A model generated the notes under the pieces. It searched no databases, had not been told where the DNA came from, and saw nothing but the letters and a program-made list of their open reading frames with translations. A stretch of 64,000 bases of DNA, from NCBI RefSeq assembly GCF_002150785.1, contig NZ_MTAZ01000002.1:55934-119933 (forward strand). Reading direction: 5' to 3'. This document shows, piece by piece, positions 49,421-59,920 of the stretch. This DNA is from Arenibacter amylolyticus. Its GTDB lineage: Bacteria > Bacteroidota > Bacteroidia > Flavobacteriales > Flavobacteriaceae. A program made the position numbers and the translations under genes. The stretch's first letter is position 1; each line of letters begins with the position of its first letter.

Positions 49421-51426
49421 TGGCGGTAACGGAGAAAAACATATTGGTCCGATTGTATATAGTGGCAGGATGCCTTTTCCTGTTCGCTGCGGCTGTGTTG
49501 GTGAAACTGGTCAGTATACAAATGGTAGATGGTGATAAGTATAAGCAGCTTGCCATGGCCCGTACAGAGAAGGTGTTTACCATTGCTCCGAAGAGAGGTA
49601 ATCTCTATTCCGATGACGGGAGTCTGTTGGCTACATCCGTTTCTAGGTATACCATCCGATTTGATGCCGTTACGGTTAGAGATAAGGATTTTGAGGAGCA
49701 TATAAAACCCTTGTCAGATTCCTTGGCAAAGTTGTTGGGGAAACCCACTGCCCATTACCAGCGGTTGCTGCGTAAGGCGAAGGTAAATAATGATAGGTAT
49801 GCGCTGGTGGCCCGTAACTTGGATTATTCCGACTATGTGGCCATTAAGAAATTTCCCTTGTTTAATAAGGGGCCTTATAAGGGCGGGTTAATTATAGAGC
49901 AAAAAATTGTTCGGGAGCATCCCTTAGGGAAGATTGCCGAGCGTAGCGTAGGTTATGAACGTGTAGACGAGAACGGTTACTATACCAGAGTGGGCTTGGA
50001 AGGTGCTTTTGGGGAGTATCTAAGAGGGGAAGAGGGAAAGCGTCTAAAACAAAGGATAGCCAAGGGGCAATGGAAACCCATTGGGTTAGACAATATTAAG
50101 GAGCCCAAGGACGGGTATGACGTGGTTTCTACGATAGATATCAATATACAGGACATTGCACATCACGCTCTTTTAAGGCAGTTAGAGAAATACGAGGCAG
50201 CACACGGAAGTGTTATTGTTATGGAAACCGAGACCGGAGAAGTAAAGGCTATTTCTAATTTGGGGAGGACTTCCGATGGGAAGTATTATGAGCGGTTAAA
50301 CTATGCTATAGGGGAATCGCACGAACCAGGATCTACCTTTAAATTAATGTCCATGGTGGTGGCCCTAGAAGACAAGGTGATTGATACTAGTACCGTAATA
50401 GATACAGAAAAGGGATTGTACCGCGTCTATAATCGTACCGTAAGGGATTCCAAGTGGGGAGGGTATGGAAAGATTTCTATGGGTAGAGCATTTGAGGTGT
50501 CTTCCAATACCGCCTTTGCCAAGGTTATTAATAACTACTATAAAGACAATCCAGAAAAATTTGTAAACCGTTTAATGAACATGAACCTTCACAGGGAATT
50601 GGGAATGCCTATTAAAGGGGAAGGAAAGCCAGTAATTCGTTATCCTGGGGATAAGGGTTGGTCCGGGGTTTCCCTAGCGTGGATGTCATATGGGTATGAG
50701 GTGTCTCTTACTCCCTTGCAGACACTTGCCTTTTACAATGCTATTGCTAATGACGGGGAATTGGTAAAGCCAAGGTTAATCAAAGAAGTTAGGGAGTGGG
50801 ATAAGACCATTATCAAATTTGATAAAGAAGTGATTAACCCATCTATCTGTTCTAAAGAGACCGCCGCCAAGGTGAGGCAGTTGCTTAAAAATGTGGTAGA
50901 GAAAAAGCATGGTACGGGGCATAGGTTATACTCTCCCAATTTCTCCATGGCGGGGAAGACGGGAACCACTCAAAAGAACTATTCCTCCAAAGATCCAGAT
51001 AAGCTTGGGTACATATCCACCTTTGCGGGATATTTCCCGGCAGATGAACCAAAATACTCCTGTATTGTGGTGATTCACGAGCCTGATAAAAGCGTTGGTT
51101 ATTACGGGGGCGATGTAGCGGGACCGGTTTTTAAATCGGTAGCGCAAAAGATATATGCCAGTTCCCCAATCATAGATGAGGTGGATTTAAATGAAGCGGG
51201 AGGGGAAAATTTAAACGAGGCCTATCAGGACTTTTTCGCCGCCGCAAATAAGAAATACAGTCAGTTGCCCAACGTGGAGGGCATGAGTGGTATGGATGCC
51301 ATTTCCCTTTTAGAAAATTTGGGAATCACCGTAGAGGTTAAAGGCAACGGAAAGGTGAAAAAGCAATCCGTTTTAAAAGGAACCGATCTAAAAAAGGTCG
51401 ATAAAATTATATTGGAACTATCATGA
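49420..51426 (+). CDS. ftsI: Septal penicillin-binding protein with PASTA domain (FtsI type)
   Basis: A 668-residue class B PBP: membrane anchor (residues ~8-30), dimerisation domain, then the transpeptidase with S305 in GSTFK (SxxK), SSN in SSNTAF, and KTGT at 513. A C-terminal PASTA domain (residues ~610-668, LPNVEGMSGMDAISLLENLG) is present. It cross-links septal peptidoglycan with FtsW. Start is GTG 49420, sharing one base with the ftsL stop; the stop overlaps murE by 4 bp. PASTA on FtsI is typical of Bacteroidota. Confidence 0.9.
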   Translation: MAVTEKNILVRLYIVAGCLFLFAAAVLVKLVSIQMVDGDKYKQLAMARTEKVFTIAPKRGNLYSDDGSLLATSVSRYTIRFDAVTVRDKDFEEHIKPLSDSLAKLLGKPTAHYQRLLRKAKVNNDRYALVARNLDYSDYVAIKKFPLFNKGPYKGGLIIEQKIVREHPLGKIAERSVGYERVDENGYYTRVGLEGAFGEYLRGEEGKRLKQRIAKGQWKPIGLDNIKEPKDGYDVVSTIDINIQDIAHHALLRQLEKYEAAHGSVIVMETETGEVKAISNLGRTSDGKYYERLNYAIGESHEPGSTFKLMSMVVALEDKVIDTSTVIDTEKGLYRVYNRTVRDSKWGGYGKISMGRAFEVSSNTAFAKVINNYYKDNPEKFVNRLMNMNLHRELGMPIKGEGKPVIRYPGDKGWSGVSLAWMSYGYEVSLTPLQTLAFYNAIANDGELVKPRLIKEVREWDKTIIKFDKEVINPSICSKETAAKVRQLLKNVVEKKHGTGHRLYSPNFSMAGKTGTTQKNYSSKDPDKLGYISTFAGYFPADEPKYSCIVVIHEPDKSVGYYGGDVAGPVFKSVAQKIYASSPIIDEVDLNEAGGENLNEAYQDFFAAANKKYSQLPNVEGMSGMDAISLLENLGITVEVKGNGKVKKQSVLKGTDLKKVDKIILELS

Positions 51427-52886
51427 GATCCCTAAAAGACATATTATATGGAGTGGGACTTTCTGCAGTGAGTGGATCTACCTCGCAGCTAGTCAATGCC
51501 ATTTCCTTTGATTCCAGGAAAGTGGAGGCAGGCAATGTCTTTGTAGCCATTAAGGGGGTGTTGGTAGATGGGCATCAGTATATCGATAAGGCTATCGAAG
51601 CTGGTGCAAATTCCATTGTTTGTGAGACGCTCCCAGCCAATATGGTTGGTGGTATAACCTATGTGGAAGTGGATGATGCCAATAGGGCCTTGTCCATTAT
51701 GGCGTCCAATTATTATGGAAACCCCTCCAAGAGTTTAAAGTTAGTAGGGGTTACGGGTACCAATGGAAAAACAACCGTAAGCAGCCTGCTGTATCGTTTG
51801 TTTAAAAAAGCTGGGTATAAAGTAGGGCTTATATCTACCATAAAAATTATGGTCGATGAAAAAGAATATCCAACCTCCCTTACCACACCGGATGCACTCA
51901 CCATAAACAAACACCTGCAGCTGATGACCGAAGAAGGGGTAGAGTTTTGTTTTATGGAAGTGAGTTCGCACGGATTACATCAAAAACGAACCGAAGGGCT
52001 AGTGTTCCAAGGAGCTGTTTTTACAAACCTCTCCCATGACCACTTGGATTACCACGCTACTTTTTCGGCCTATAGGGATACAAAGAAGTTGTTGTTTGAC
52101 AACCTTCCCAAAAAGGCCTTTGCCCTTACCAATATAGACGATAAGAACGGTCTTGTAATGTTGCAGAACACCAAGGCTAGAAAGGTGACTTATGCCTTAA
52201 AATCCTATGCGGATTATAGGGCGCAAATATTGGAAAATCAGTTTGATGGACAGTTGTTGAAAATAGGTGACCATGAGCTTTGGTCTAAATTGATAGGATC
52301 CTTTAACGCCTATAACCTCCTCGCCATCTATGCCACCGCAGAGTTATTGGGGTTGGAGCAGTTGGAGATACTGAGGTTAATGAGCGAATTGGGGAGCGTA
52401 GATGGAAGGTTTCAAAATATGCGATCTAAGGAGGGAATTACTGCATTTGTAGATTATGCCCATACTCCGGATGCATTAAAAAATGTCTTGGAAACCATCA
52501 ACGCACTGCGTACCGGGAATGAGAATGTGATTACCGTTGTAGGTTGTGGTGGGGATAGGGATAAAACCAAGCGCCCCGTGATGGGGAATATTGCTAGTAC
52601 CCTTAGTAATACGGTAATATTTACCTCGGATAACCCTAGAACGGAATTGCCATCAAAAATTATTAGTGAGATGGAAGCAGGGGTAGAAGCGCAAAACTTT
52701 AAAAAAGTATTGTCTATAGAGAATAGGAGGCAGGCTATTAAAACTGCATGTCAGTTAGCCAAGGCCAATGATATTATTCTGATTGCGGGCAAGGGACACG
52801 AGACCTATCAGGAAACCAATGGAGTTCGGGTGGAATTTGATGATTTTAAAATAGTAAAGGAGTTTTTAATCGAAATGGGAAAATAA
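51423..52886 (+). CDS. murE: UDP-MurNAc-tripeptide synthetase (MurE)
   Basis: A 487-residue Mur ligase that adds the third residue to the UDP-MurNAc dipeptide. The ATP loop is GVTGTNGKTTVSSL (near residue 110), followed by SSHGL, FTNLSHDHLDYH and the amino-acid specificity motif DNPR in FTSDNPRTELP. DNPR indicates meso-diaminopimelate, so the peptidoglycan is of the DAP type. It overlaps the PBP gene by 4 bp, and the gap to mraY is 110 bp. Confidence 0.94.
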   Translation: MRSLKDILYGVGLSAVSGSTSQLVNAISFDSRKVEAGNVFVAIKGVLVDGHQYIDKAIEAGANSIVCETLPANMVGGITYVEVDDANRALSIMASNYYGNPSKSLKLVGVTGTNGKTTVSSLLYRLFKKAGYKVGLISTIKIMVDEKEYPTSLTTPDALTINKHLQLMTEEGVEFCFMEVSSHGLHQKRTEGLVFQGAVFTNLSHDHLDYHATFSAYRDTKKLLFDNLPKKAFALTNIDDKNGLVMLQNTKARKVTYALKSYADYRAQILENQFDGQLLKIGDHELWSKLIGSFNAYNLLAIYATAELLGLEQLEILRLMSELGSVDGRFQNMRSKEGITAFVDYAHTPDALKNVLETINALRTGNENVITVVGCGGDRDKTKRPVMGNIASTLSNTVIFTSDNPRTELPSKIISEMEAGVEAQNFKKVLSIENRRQAIKTACQLAKANDIILIAGKGHETYQETNGVRVEFDDFKIVKEFLIEMGK

Positions 52887-52996
52887 CCCTGTAAATGGGT
52901 TGGAGAAAGAGCATGGGAAGAGGAAGAAGTATAATAGAAGGTAATATGGGAAGCCATACGAACATAACCGTAAATCAGTAAAACACAGACTAAAGA

Positions 52997-54217
52997 ATGT
53001 TGTATTATTTGTTCGATTATTTAGATAAGGAATATGACCTGATTGGGGCAGGACTCTTTCAGTACCTCTCCTTTCGTGCTTCACTGGCGGTATTGTTGTC
53101 CTTACTGATCGCAACGGTGTATGGAAAAAAGATTATTGTATTTCTTCAAAAGAAACAAATTGGGGAAACAATTCGTGACCTAGGATTGGAAGGACAGCAA
53201 AAAAAGGCGGGAACTCCAACTATGGGAGGGCTCATCATTATTTTGGCAACCTTAATCCCTATCCTCCTTTTTGCTAAACTAGGAAATGTTTACGTGCAAT
53301 TACTGGTAGTTACCATGCTATGGATGGGAGCTATAGGTTTCTTGGACGATTATATAAAAATTTTTAAGCGAGATAAGGAAGGATTAAAGGGAAGATTTAA
53401 GGTCTTGGGCCAGGTAGTCTTGGGACTTATCGTGGGGGTTACCCTGTATTTTCATCCCGAAGTCACCATGAAGGAAAGGGCGCAAGTAGCCGTCGTAGAG
53501 AATATGCAGGTAGTGCCTAAGTTGGGGGATGAGATTAAATCCATTAAAACAACAGTTCCTTTTTTCAAGAACAACGAATTGGACTATGCTAGCTTTATCT
53601 CCTGGATGGGTGAGGGCGCTAAGGATTATGCGTGGTTAATATTCATCCCGATCATTATCATTATTGTGACCGCCGTTTCTAACGGGGCAAATCTTACCGA
53701 TGGGATAGATGGTTTGGCAGCAGGAACATCGGCTATAATAGTGGTGACGCTTATGTTGTTCACCTGGATTTCGGGCAATATAATTTTCTCCAATTACTTG
53801 GATATAATGTTTATTCCCAGGGTGGGGGAGCTGGTAGTATTTACTGCTGCCTTTGCTGGTGCCTTGGTAGGGTTTTTATGGTATAATGCATATCCGGCCA
53901 CAGTATTTATGGGAGATACGGGTAGCCTTACCATTGGGGGGGTAATAGCGGTAATCGCTATAATCATTAGAAAGGAGCTGCTTATCCCAGTGCTGTGCGG
54001 AATTTTCTTTGCAGAGTCCATTTCGGTTATGTTGCAGGTAGGATATTTTAAGTATACCAAGAAAAAACTGGGAGAAGGGAAGCGTATTTTCCTTATGGCC
54101 CCGCTACACCACCATTACCAGAAAAAGGGATACCACGAGAGTAAGATCGTTACCCGGTTTTGGGTAGTAGGTATTCTTTTGGCAGTAGTGACTATTGTTA
54201 CCCTAAAACTGAGATAA
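52997..54217 (+). CDS. mraY: Phospho-MurNAc-pentapeptide transferase
   Basis: A 406-residue inner-membrane enzyme that loads phospho-MurNAc-pentapeptide on undecaprenyl phosphate to make lipid I. Many transmembrane helices are visible. Landmarks are [65 protein letters not shown] and [16 protein letters not shown] long insertion (about residues 150-210, [17 protein letters not shown] and on) lies between helices, as is usual for Bacteroidota MraY. Confidence 0.94.
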   Translation: MLYYLFDYLDKEYDLIGAGLFQYLSFRASLAVLLSLLIATVYGKKIIVFLQKKQIGETIRDLGLEGQQKKAGTPTMGGLIIILATLIPILLFAKLGNVYVQLLVVTMLWMGAIGFLDDYIKIFKRDKEGLKGRFKVLGQVVLGLIVGVTLYFHPEVTMKERAQVAVVENMQVVPKLGDEIKSIKTTVPFFKNNELDYASFISWMGEGAKDYAWLIFIPIIIIIVTAVSNGANLTDGIDGLAAGTSAIIVVTLMLFTWISGNIIFSNYLDIMFIPRVGELVVFTAAFAGALVGFLWYNAYPATVFMGDTGSLTIGGVIAVIAIIIRKELLIPVLCGIFFAESISVMLQVGYFKYTKKKLGEGKRIFLMAPLHHHYQKKGYHESKIVTRFWVVGILLAVVTIVTLKLR

Positions 54218-54218
54218 G

Positions 54219-55553
54219 ATGGAGCGGTTGGTGATATTAGGCGGAGGTGAGAGCGGTGTAGGTACCGCTATATTGGCTAAGAAAGAAGGCTTTGATGTCT
54301 TTGTGTCCGACAAGGGAAGCATCAAAGAAAAGTATAAAAACGTTCTTAATCATTTTGAGATCGATTGGGAAGAGGGGAAGCATACGGAATCTAAGATTTT
54401 CAATGCTGATCTGATTATGAAGAGTCCCGGTATCCCAGATACCGTTCCCATGGTGATGGCAGTAAGGAAGGCGGGGATATCCGTGGTATCCGAAATAGAA
54501 TTTGCCTCTAGATATTCCAACGCAAAAATTGTAGGAATAACAGGAAGTAATGGCAAAACAACTACTACCATGCTCGCCTATCATATTTTAAAGGAAGCGG
54601 GACTGGAAGTGGGAATGGCCGGTAATGTGGGGGATAGTTATGCTAAAATGGTGGCAATAAACAATTTTGACCACTATGTGTTGGAGATAAGCAGTTTTCA
54701 GTTGGACGATATTGTCCACTTTAAGCCCCATATAGCAATTATCACCAATATTACCCCAGATCATTTGGATAGGTATAACTATCAATTTGAAAATTATGTA
54801 GCGTCTAAGTTTAAAATAGCGCAGTATCAGACAAAAGAAGATTATTTAATATACAATGCAGATGATGAAGTTATAGTATCGTGGTTGAAACAACACCCAG
54901 TTCGATCCAAATTGGTTCCTTTTTCCTTGGAAAATACACTGAGGGAAGGGGCGTATATGGAGAACGAAAAGATTATTATTAAAATAGAAAATAACACTGT
55001 AGAAATGAGTACAAAATCGTTAGCCTTGGAAGGAAAGCACAATGTTAAGAATACCATGGCGGCTACCTCGGCGGCTACCTTAATTGGTATTAGGAAAGAG
55101 TCCATACGTCGCAGTATCGAGACTTTTCAGGGGGTAGAGCACCGATTGGAAAAAGTGCTTAAAATACATTACGTGCAATATATAAATGACTCTAAAGCCA
55201 CCAATGTAAATGCTACCTATTATGCATTAGACAGTATGAGGACCCCCACGGTGTGGATCGTTGGCGGAGTGGATAAGGGCAATGATTATAAGCAATTAAT
55301 GCCCTTAGTGAGAGAAAAGGTAAAGGCCATTATTTGTCTTGGTGAGGATAATGCCAAGATTAAGGATGCCTTTAGCAATGTGGTAGATCTAATGGTAGAG
55401 ACCTTTAGTATGGAGCAGGCAGTAAAAGCGGCCTATAAGATTGCAGAGCGGGGAGATACGGTATTGTTGTCCCCAGCTTGTGCCAGTTTTGACCTGTTTG
55501 AGAATTATGAGGATAGAGGAAATCAATTTAAAGCAGCAATAAAGAAATTATAA
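54219..55553 (+). CDS. murD: UDP-MurNAc-alanine-D-glutamate ligase
   Basis: A 444-residue Mur ligase adding D-Glu to UDP-MurNAc-L-Ala. It begins LVILGGGESGVGTAILAKKEG, has the ATP loop GITGSNGKTTTTML (near residue 108), LEISSFQLDDI, NITPDHLDRY, EHRLEKV and YINDSKATNVNAT. It sits one base after the mraY stop. Confidence 0.94.
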   Translation: MERLVILGGGESGVGTAILAKKEGFDVFVSDKGSIKEKYKNVLNHFEIDWEEGKHTESKIFNADLIMKSPGIPDTVPMVMAVRKAGISVVSEIEFASRYSNAKIVGITGSNGKTTTTMLAYHILKEAGLEVGMAGNVGDSYAKMVAINNFDHYVLEISSFQLDDIVHFKPHIAIITNITPDHLDRYNYQFENYVASKFKIAQYQTKEDYLIYNADDEVIVSWLKQHPVRSKLVPFSLENTLREGAYMENEKIIIKIENNTVEMSTKSLALEGKHNVKNTMAATSAATLIGIRKESIRRSIETFQGVEHRLEKVLKIHYVQYINDSKATNVNATYYALDSMRTPTVWIVGGVDKGNDYKQLMPLVREKVKAIICLGEDNAKIKDAFSNVVDLMVETFSMEQAVKAAYKIAERGDTVLLSPACASFDLFENYEDRGNQFKAAIKKL

Positions 55554-55556
55554 CCT

Positions 55557-56750
55557 GTGGTAGGATTCTTAAATAAAATAAATGGAGATAAGGCTATTTG
55601 GGCTGTGGTAGCCCTCTTGTCTATATTTTCATTTTTGCCCGTCTACAGTGCCAGTAGTAATTTGGTGTATGTGGTTGGTACTGGGACGGCAATGGGTTAT
55701 TTGGTGAAACATGCCATCCTGATTCTAATGGGGTTTGGTATCATCTACGGTGTGCATCGCATACCTCCCCATTTTTTTAAGGGACTATCCATTATTGCGA
55801 TGCCTATAGTGGTGGTGTTATTACTTTACACTATGGCCCAGGGGACGGTGATAGATGGGGCCAATGCTAGTAGATGGATCCTTATTCCCATAGTGGGAAT
55901 TACCTTCCAGACCTCTAGCCTGGCGTCGGTAGTTTTAATGATTTATGTGGCACGCTACCTCACAAAGATTAAAGATAGGACCATTACGTTTAAGGAAAGC
56001 ATTTTACCGCTCTGGCTACCTGTCTTTTTGGTGGTTATGTTGATTTTGCCAGCCAACTTTTCAACGGCAGCGATTATTTTTTCCATGGTGCTGTTATTGT
56101 GTTTTCTGGGAGGATATCCCTTTAAGTATTTGGTGGGAATGGTGGTTGTTGGACTTTTAGGGTTAACGCTATTTATCCTTACTGCCAAGGCGGTGCCAGA
56201 CCTGTTTCCCAACAGGGTGGACACTTGGATCAGTAGAATAGAGAACTTTACAGATCCCGCTGATACCGAGGCCGATTATCAGATTGAAAGGGCAAAAATT
56301 GCCATAGCCACTGGAGGTATTATGGGGAATGGAGCAGGTAAGAGTGTAATGAAGAATTTCTTACCCCAGAGTTCCTCAGATTTTATATATGCCATAATAG
56401 TAGAGGAGTATGGATTGGTAGGTGGCTTTGTGGTGATGTTCTTTTATATGTTGTTATTATTTAGGATTGTGGTGGTTTCCAATAGTGCCTCCACAGTTTT
56501 TGGAAAGTTATTGGTTTTGGGGGTGGGGCTCCCTATTGTTTTTCAAGCCTTGATAAATATGGCGGTGGCAGTAGAGCTTTTTCCGGTTACGGGGCAAACG
56601 TTGCCATTGATTAGTAGTGGTGGGACCTCCAGTTGGATGACCTGTTTGGCAATTGGGATAATTCTTAGTGTAAGCAACAAAAGAACCCCCAAGGAGCCCG
56701 AAGAAATAGATGAGAATAACCCTTTGGATGTATTAAGTGGGCAGTTATAG
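55557..56750 (+). CDS. ftsW: Cell-division SEDS protein FtsW
   Basis: A 397-residue polytopic membrane protein of the SEDS family that polymerises glycan strands at the septum with the FtsI-type PBP. SEDS features are the N-terminal region with [20 protein letters not shown], the loop [20 protein letters not shown] and the C-terminal [20 protein letters not shown]. Start is GTG 55557 three bases after murD. It overlaps murG by 14 bp. Confidence 0.93.
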   Translation: MVGFLNKINGDKAIWAVVALLSIFSFLPVYSASSNLVYVVGTGTAMGYLVKHAILILMGFGIIYGVHRIPPHFFKGLSIIAMPIVVVLLLYTMAQGTVIDGANASRWILIPIVGITFQTSSLASVVLMIYVARYLTKIKDRTITFKESILPLWLPVFLVVMLILPANFSTAAIIFSMVLLLCFLGGYPFKYLVGMVVVGLLGLTLFILTAKAVPDLFPNRVDTWISRIENFTDPADTEADYQIERAKIAIATGGIMGNGAGKSVMKNFLPQSSSDFIYAIIVEEYGLVGGFVVMFFYMLLLFRIVVVSNSASTVFGKLLVLGVGLPIVFQALINMAVAVELFPVTGQTLPLISSGGTSSWMTCLAIGIILSVSNKRTPKEPEEIDENNPLDVLSGQL

Positions 56751-57822
56751 ATTTATATTATCCGGAGGAGGTACGGGCGGGCATATTTACCCGGCAATTG
56801 CTATTGCTAATGAGTTAAAGGCTCGTTATCCCGATGCAGAGTTTTTGTTCGTAGGAGCAGAAGATAGGATGGAAATGGAAAAGGTTCCACAGGCTGGGTA
56901 TAAAATAGAAGGCTTGTGGATAAGTGGGTTACAGCGGAAACTAACCCTGAAAAATTTAATGTTTCCGTTTAAAGTAGTAAGTAGTTTGGTAAAAGCGGCT
57001 AAAATAGTAAACAGGTTTAAACCCGATGTAGTAGTGGGAACTGGCGGATTCGCTAGTGGTCCTCTGTTGAGGGTGGCTGCTGGTAAAGGAATACCATGCC
57101 TTTTACAGGAGCAGAATTCCTATGCGGGGATTACCAATAAGCTATTGGCCGGAAAGGTCCGTAAAATATGTGTGGCCTATGAAGGGATGGAAGCATTTTT
57201 TCCAGCTTCAAAAATTGTGAATACAGGGAATCCTGTAAGGAGTGACCTTGTTTCGGTGGCCGATATTGCGGAGGCAATGCCATTTTTTAAGCTAGAGACT
57301 GGTAAAAGGACCCTATTAGTATTGGGAGGAAGCTTAGGTGCCCGGAGGATAAATGAATTGATAGCCGAAAAGTTGCCCTTGTTCAGTAGTTTGGGAATTC
57401 AACTTATTTGGCAATGCGGTAAACTGTATTATGAGGAGTATAAAAAACATGAAAGTGACGCAGTAAGGGTGTTGCCCTTTATAAATAGGATGGATTTTGC
57501 TTATAGCGCAGCGGATATAATTATATCCAGAGCGGGAGCAGGTGCCGTATCCGAGTTGAGTATTGTGGGGAAACCGGTATTGTTTATCCCTTCGCCCAAT
57601 GTAGCGGAGGACCATCAGACGAAAAATGCAAAGGCTATAGCAGATAAAGATGCGGCCATTTTAATTAAGGAAAAGGATTTGGAGTCAGACTTTGATGCTG
57701 CGTTTACCCAGTTGGTAGACTCTAAGGAGTATAGGGAGACCCTTGGTCGGAATATTGTAAGGCTGGCCAAGCCCCATGCTACAAAGGAAATTGTAAACGA
57801 AATTGAAAAATTATTAGAATAA
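56737..57822 (+). CDS. murG: UDP-GlcNAc transferase MurG (lipid II synthesis)
   Basis: A 361-residue GT28-type glycosyltransferase of the inner membrane face that adds GlcNAc to lipid I. It starts with the [15 protein letters not shown] loop and has [45 protein letters not shown] and the UDP-GlcNAc site [12 protein letters not shown]. Start is GTG 56737, within the end of ftsW, so the two are translationally coupled. Confidence 0.94.
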   Translation: MGSYRFILSGGGTGGHIYPAIAIANELKARYPDAEFLFVGAEDRMEMEKVPQAGYKIEGLWISGLQRKLTLKNLMFPFKVVSSLVKAAKIVNRFKPDVVVGTGGFASGPLLRVAAGKGIPCLLQEQNSYAGITNKLLAGKVRKICVAYEGMEAFFPASKIVNTGNPVRSDLVSVADIAEAMPFFKLETGKRTLLVLGGSLGARRINELIAEKLPLFSSLGIQLIWQCGKLYYEEYKKHESDAVRVLPFINRMDFAYSAADIIISRAGAGAVSELSIVGKPVLFIPSPNVAEDHQTKNAKAIADKDAAILIKEKDLESDFDAAFTQLVDSKEYRETLGRNIVRLAKPHATKEIVNEIEKLLE

Positions 57823-57857
57823 ACGGAATTCATAGGTGGAATTCACTTGGAGATAAC

Positions 57858-59201
57858 ATGAATATAAAAGATATACATAACGTCTATTTTATAGGGATTG
57901 GAGGTATTGGTATGTCTGCCCTTGCCAGATATTTCAATTTTATTGGGAAGTCGGTTTCTGGGTACGATAAAACAAGTACTCCCTTAACCCAAGACCTTAT
58001 GTCTCATGGTATCCAAGTACATTATGAGGATAACCTAAGTCTTATTCCAAGTGGTTATAGGGACCCGGAGAAAACCTTGGTGGTGTATACCCCAGCGGTT
58101 CCAGGAACCCATAAAGAGTACACCTACTTTAAAGCCAATGGTTTCCAAGTAAAGAAACGCTCGGAGGTGTTGGGGATGATTACCAAGGATAGCTTCTGCT
58201 TTGCGGTGGCTGGTACACATGGGAAAACCACCGTGTCCTGCATTTTGGCCCATATCTTAAAAGAAACCGGAATGCCATTGACCGCTTTCTTAGGGGGGAT
58301 CTCCGAGGATTTTAATAGTAATTTTTTATTGGAGGGAACGGAGTATTCCGTAGTGGAAGCGGATGAGTTTGATCGTTCCTTTCTTCAGTTGTCGCCCAAT
58401 ATAGCCTGTATCACTTCTATGGATGCAGATCATTTGGATATATATGGTAATAAGGATGAGTTGGTAAAATCTTTTAAGGATTTTACAGCAAGATTGAAGC
58501 CTAATGGTAAACTGTTTGTGCGCAACGGACTGCCCATAGAAGGCATTACCTATGGTTTGGAAGACGATTCGGATTATAGTATTGTGAACCTCGCTATAGA
58601 AGATGGAGCCTATGTATTTGATATCCGTACGCCGGAAACAACTGTGGAGCGCGTCCGATTCCATAAGCCAGGACATCATAATTTGCTGAATGGATTGGTA
58701 GCTTTTGCCATGGCCTCCCAATCTGGTGCCTCCTTAAGATCCCTTGCTGATGCTTTGGGAACCTTTAAAGGGGTGCAAAGAAGATTTTCATATCAAATAA
58801 GAACGGAAAAATTTGTTTTTATAGATGATTATGCCCATCATCCCACGGAAATAGATGCCGTACACCAGGCAGTTTCAGAAATGCATGCTGGGAAAAAAGT
58901 GTTGGCGGTGTTTCAGCCCCACCTCTTTAGCAGGACGCGAGATTTTATAGATGATTTTGCTCGTAGTCTTTCTAAGTTTTACAGTGTATTACTGCTGGAT
59001 ATTTATCCGGCAAGAGAGGAGCCCATAGCCGGAGTAAATTCTCAATGGCTGTTGGATAAGATGGAGGGGACAAATAAAAAATTAATAGATAAGGAAGGCC
59101 TTATAGCGGAAATAAAAAGTCAGGCTCCCGATGTCTTATTAACTATTGGGGCAGGTGATATTGGATTGGAAGTTCAAAAAATTAAAAAGGAGTTACAATG
59201 A
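57858..59201 (+). CDS. murC: UDP-MurNAc-alanine ligase
   Basis: A 447-residue Mur ligase adding the first L-Ala to UDP-MurNAc: YFIGIGGIGMSALARYF at the N-terminus, the ATP loop AGTHGKTTVSCIL (near residue 120), VEADEFDRSFL, DADHLDIYG, IDDYAHHPTEI, VFQPHLFSRTRDF and the late DIYPAREEP. It overlaps ftsQ by 4 bp (ATGA). Confidence 0.95.
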   Translation: MNIKDIHNVYFIGIGGIGMSALARYFNFIGKSVSGYDKTSTPLTQDLMSHGIQVHYEDNLSLIPSGYRDPEKTLVVYTPAVPGTHKEYTYFKANGFQVKKRSEVLGMITKDSFCFAVAGTHGKTTVSCILAHILKETGMPLTAFLGGISEDFNSNFLLEGTEYSVVEADEFDRSFLQLSPNIACITSMDADHLDIYGNKDELVKSFKDFTARLKPNGKLFVRNGLPIEGITYGLEDDSDYSIVNLAIEDGAYVFDIRTPETTVERVRFHKPGHHNLLNGLVAFAMASQSGASLRSLADALGTFKGVQRRFSYQIRTEKFVFIDDYAHHPTEIDAVHQAVSEMHAGKKVLAVFQPHLFSRTRDFIDDFARSLSKFYSVLLLDIYPAREEPIAGVNSQWLLDKMEGTNKKLIDKEGLIAEIKSQAPDVLLTIGAGDIGLEVQKIKKELQ

Positions 59202-59917
59202 GGTTAAATTGGAGTTTCATAAAAATGGGAGTCTTGTTGCTGATTGTAATGGGACTATTTGCCTTTTCCAATGTAAGGAACAGTAACAGGCAGATTGGAA
59301 AGGTAGAAGTGAAATTTGTGGGAGATCAAAATTTATATATGACCCATGAGACGGTTAATAAAATGTTGATACAAAACTATGGTGATCTAGCTAATTTGGC
59401 TAAAGAAAATATAGTTTTGAATAGAATAGAAAAAGAGATTGAGGCCAATGAAATGGTCAAGGATGCCCAAGTTTTTCTTACCCTAACTGGTGAACTTGTG
59501 GTAAAGGTAGAGCAACGGAAGCCCATTGCAAGGGTAGCAGGAAGCACAAGATTCTATTTGGACGAAGAGGGGAAACCCATGCCTTTTTCTAGATATCACT
59601 CTGCCAGGGTTCCTTTAATAACAGGGAAAATAGATGAAAACTCCCTTAAGGATGTCTATAAGATTTTAAAGTTTAGCGAGACAGATGAATTTCTAACAAA
59701 GAACATTATAGGAATTCATATAAGCGAGGATAACAAATACCTACTAAAATTTAGGGTGGAGGATTTTGTGGTGGATTTAGGAGATGTGGAAGATTTAAAT
59801 AAAAAGTTCAGCAATTTTAGGGCTTTTTATGTGAAGGCCTATAAGGATAAATCGTTGGACGATTATCATACAGTGAGTTTAGCGTTTAACAACCAGGTAG
59901 TGTGTACCAAAAATTAA
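59198..59917 (+). CDS. ftsQ: Cell-division protein FtsQ
   Basis: A 239-residue bitopic protein with a single transmembrane helix near residues 8-23 (MGVLLLIVMGLFAFSNV). The periplasmic part has POTRA-like features: an NREI-like stretch around NIVLNRIEKEIEANEMVKDAQVFLTL, then EQRKPIARV. It links early and late divisome parts. The assignment rests on topology, POTRA-like sequence and place between murC and ftsA. Confidence 0.88.
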   Translation: MRLNWSFIKMGVLLLIVMGLFAFSNVRNSNRQIGKVEVKFVGDQNLYMTHETVNKMLIQNYGDLANLAKENIVLNRIEKEIEANEMVKDAQVFLTLTGELVVKVEQRKPIARVAGSTRFYLDEEGKPMPFSRYHSARVPLITGKIDENSLKDVYKILKFSETDEFLTKNIIGIHISEDNKYLLKFRVEDFVVDLGDVEDLNKKFSNFRAFYVKAYKDKSLDDYHTVSLAFNNQVVCTKN

Positions 59918-59920
59918 GTT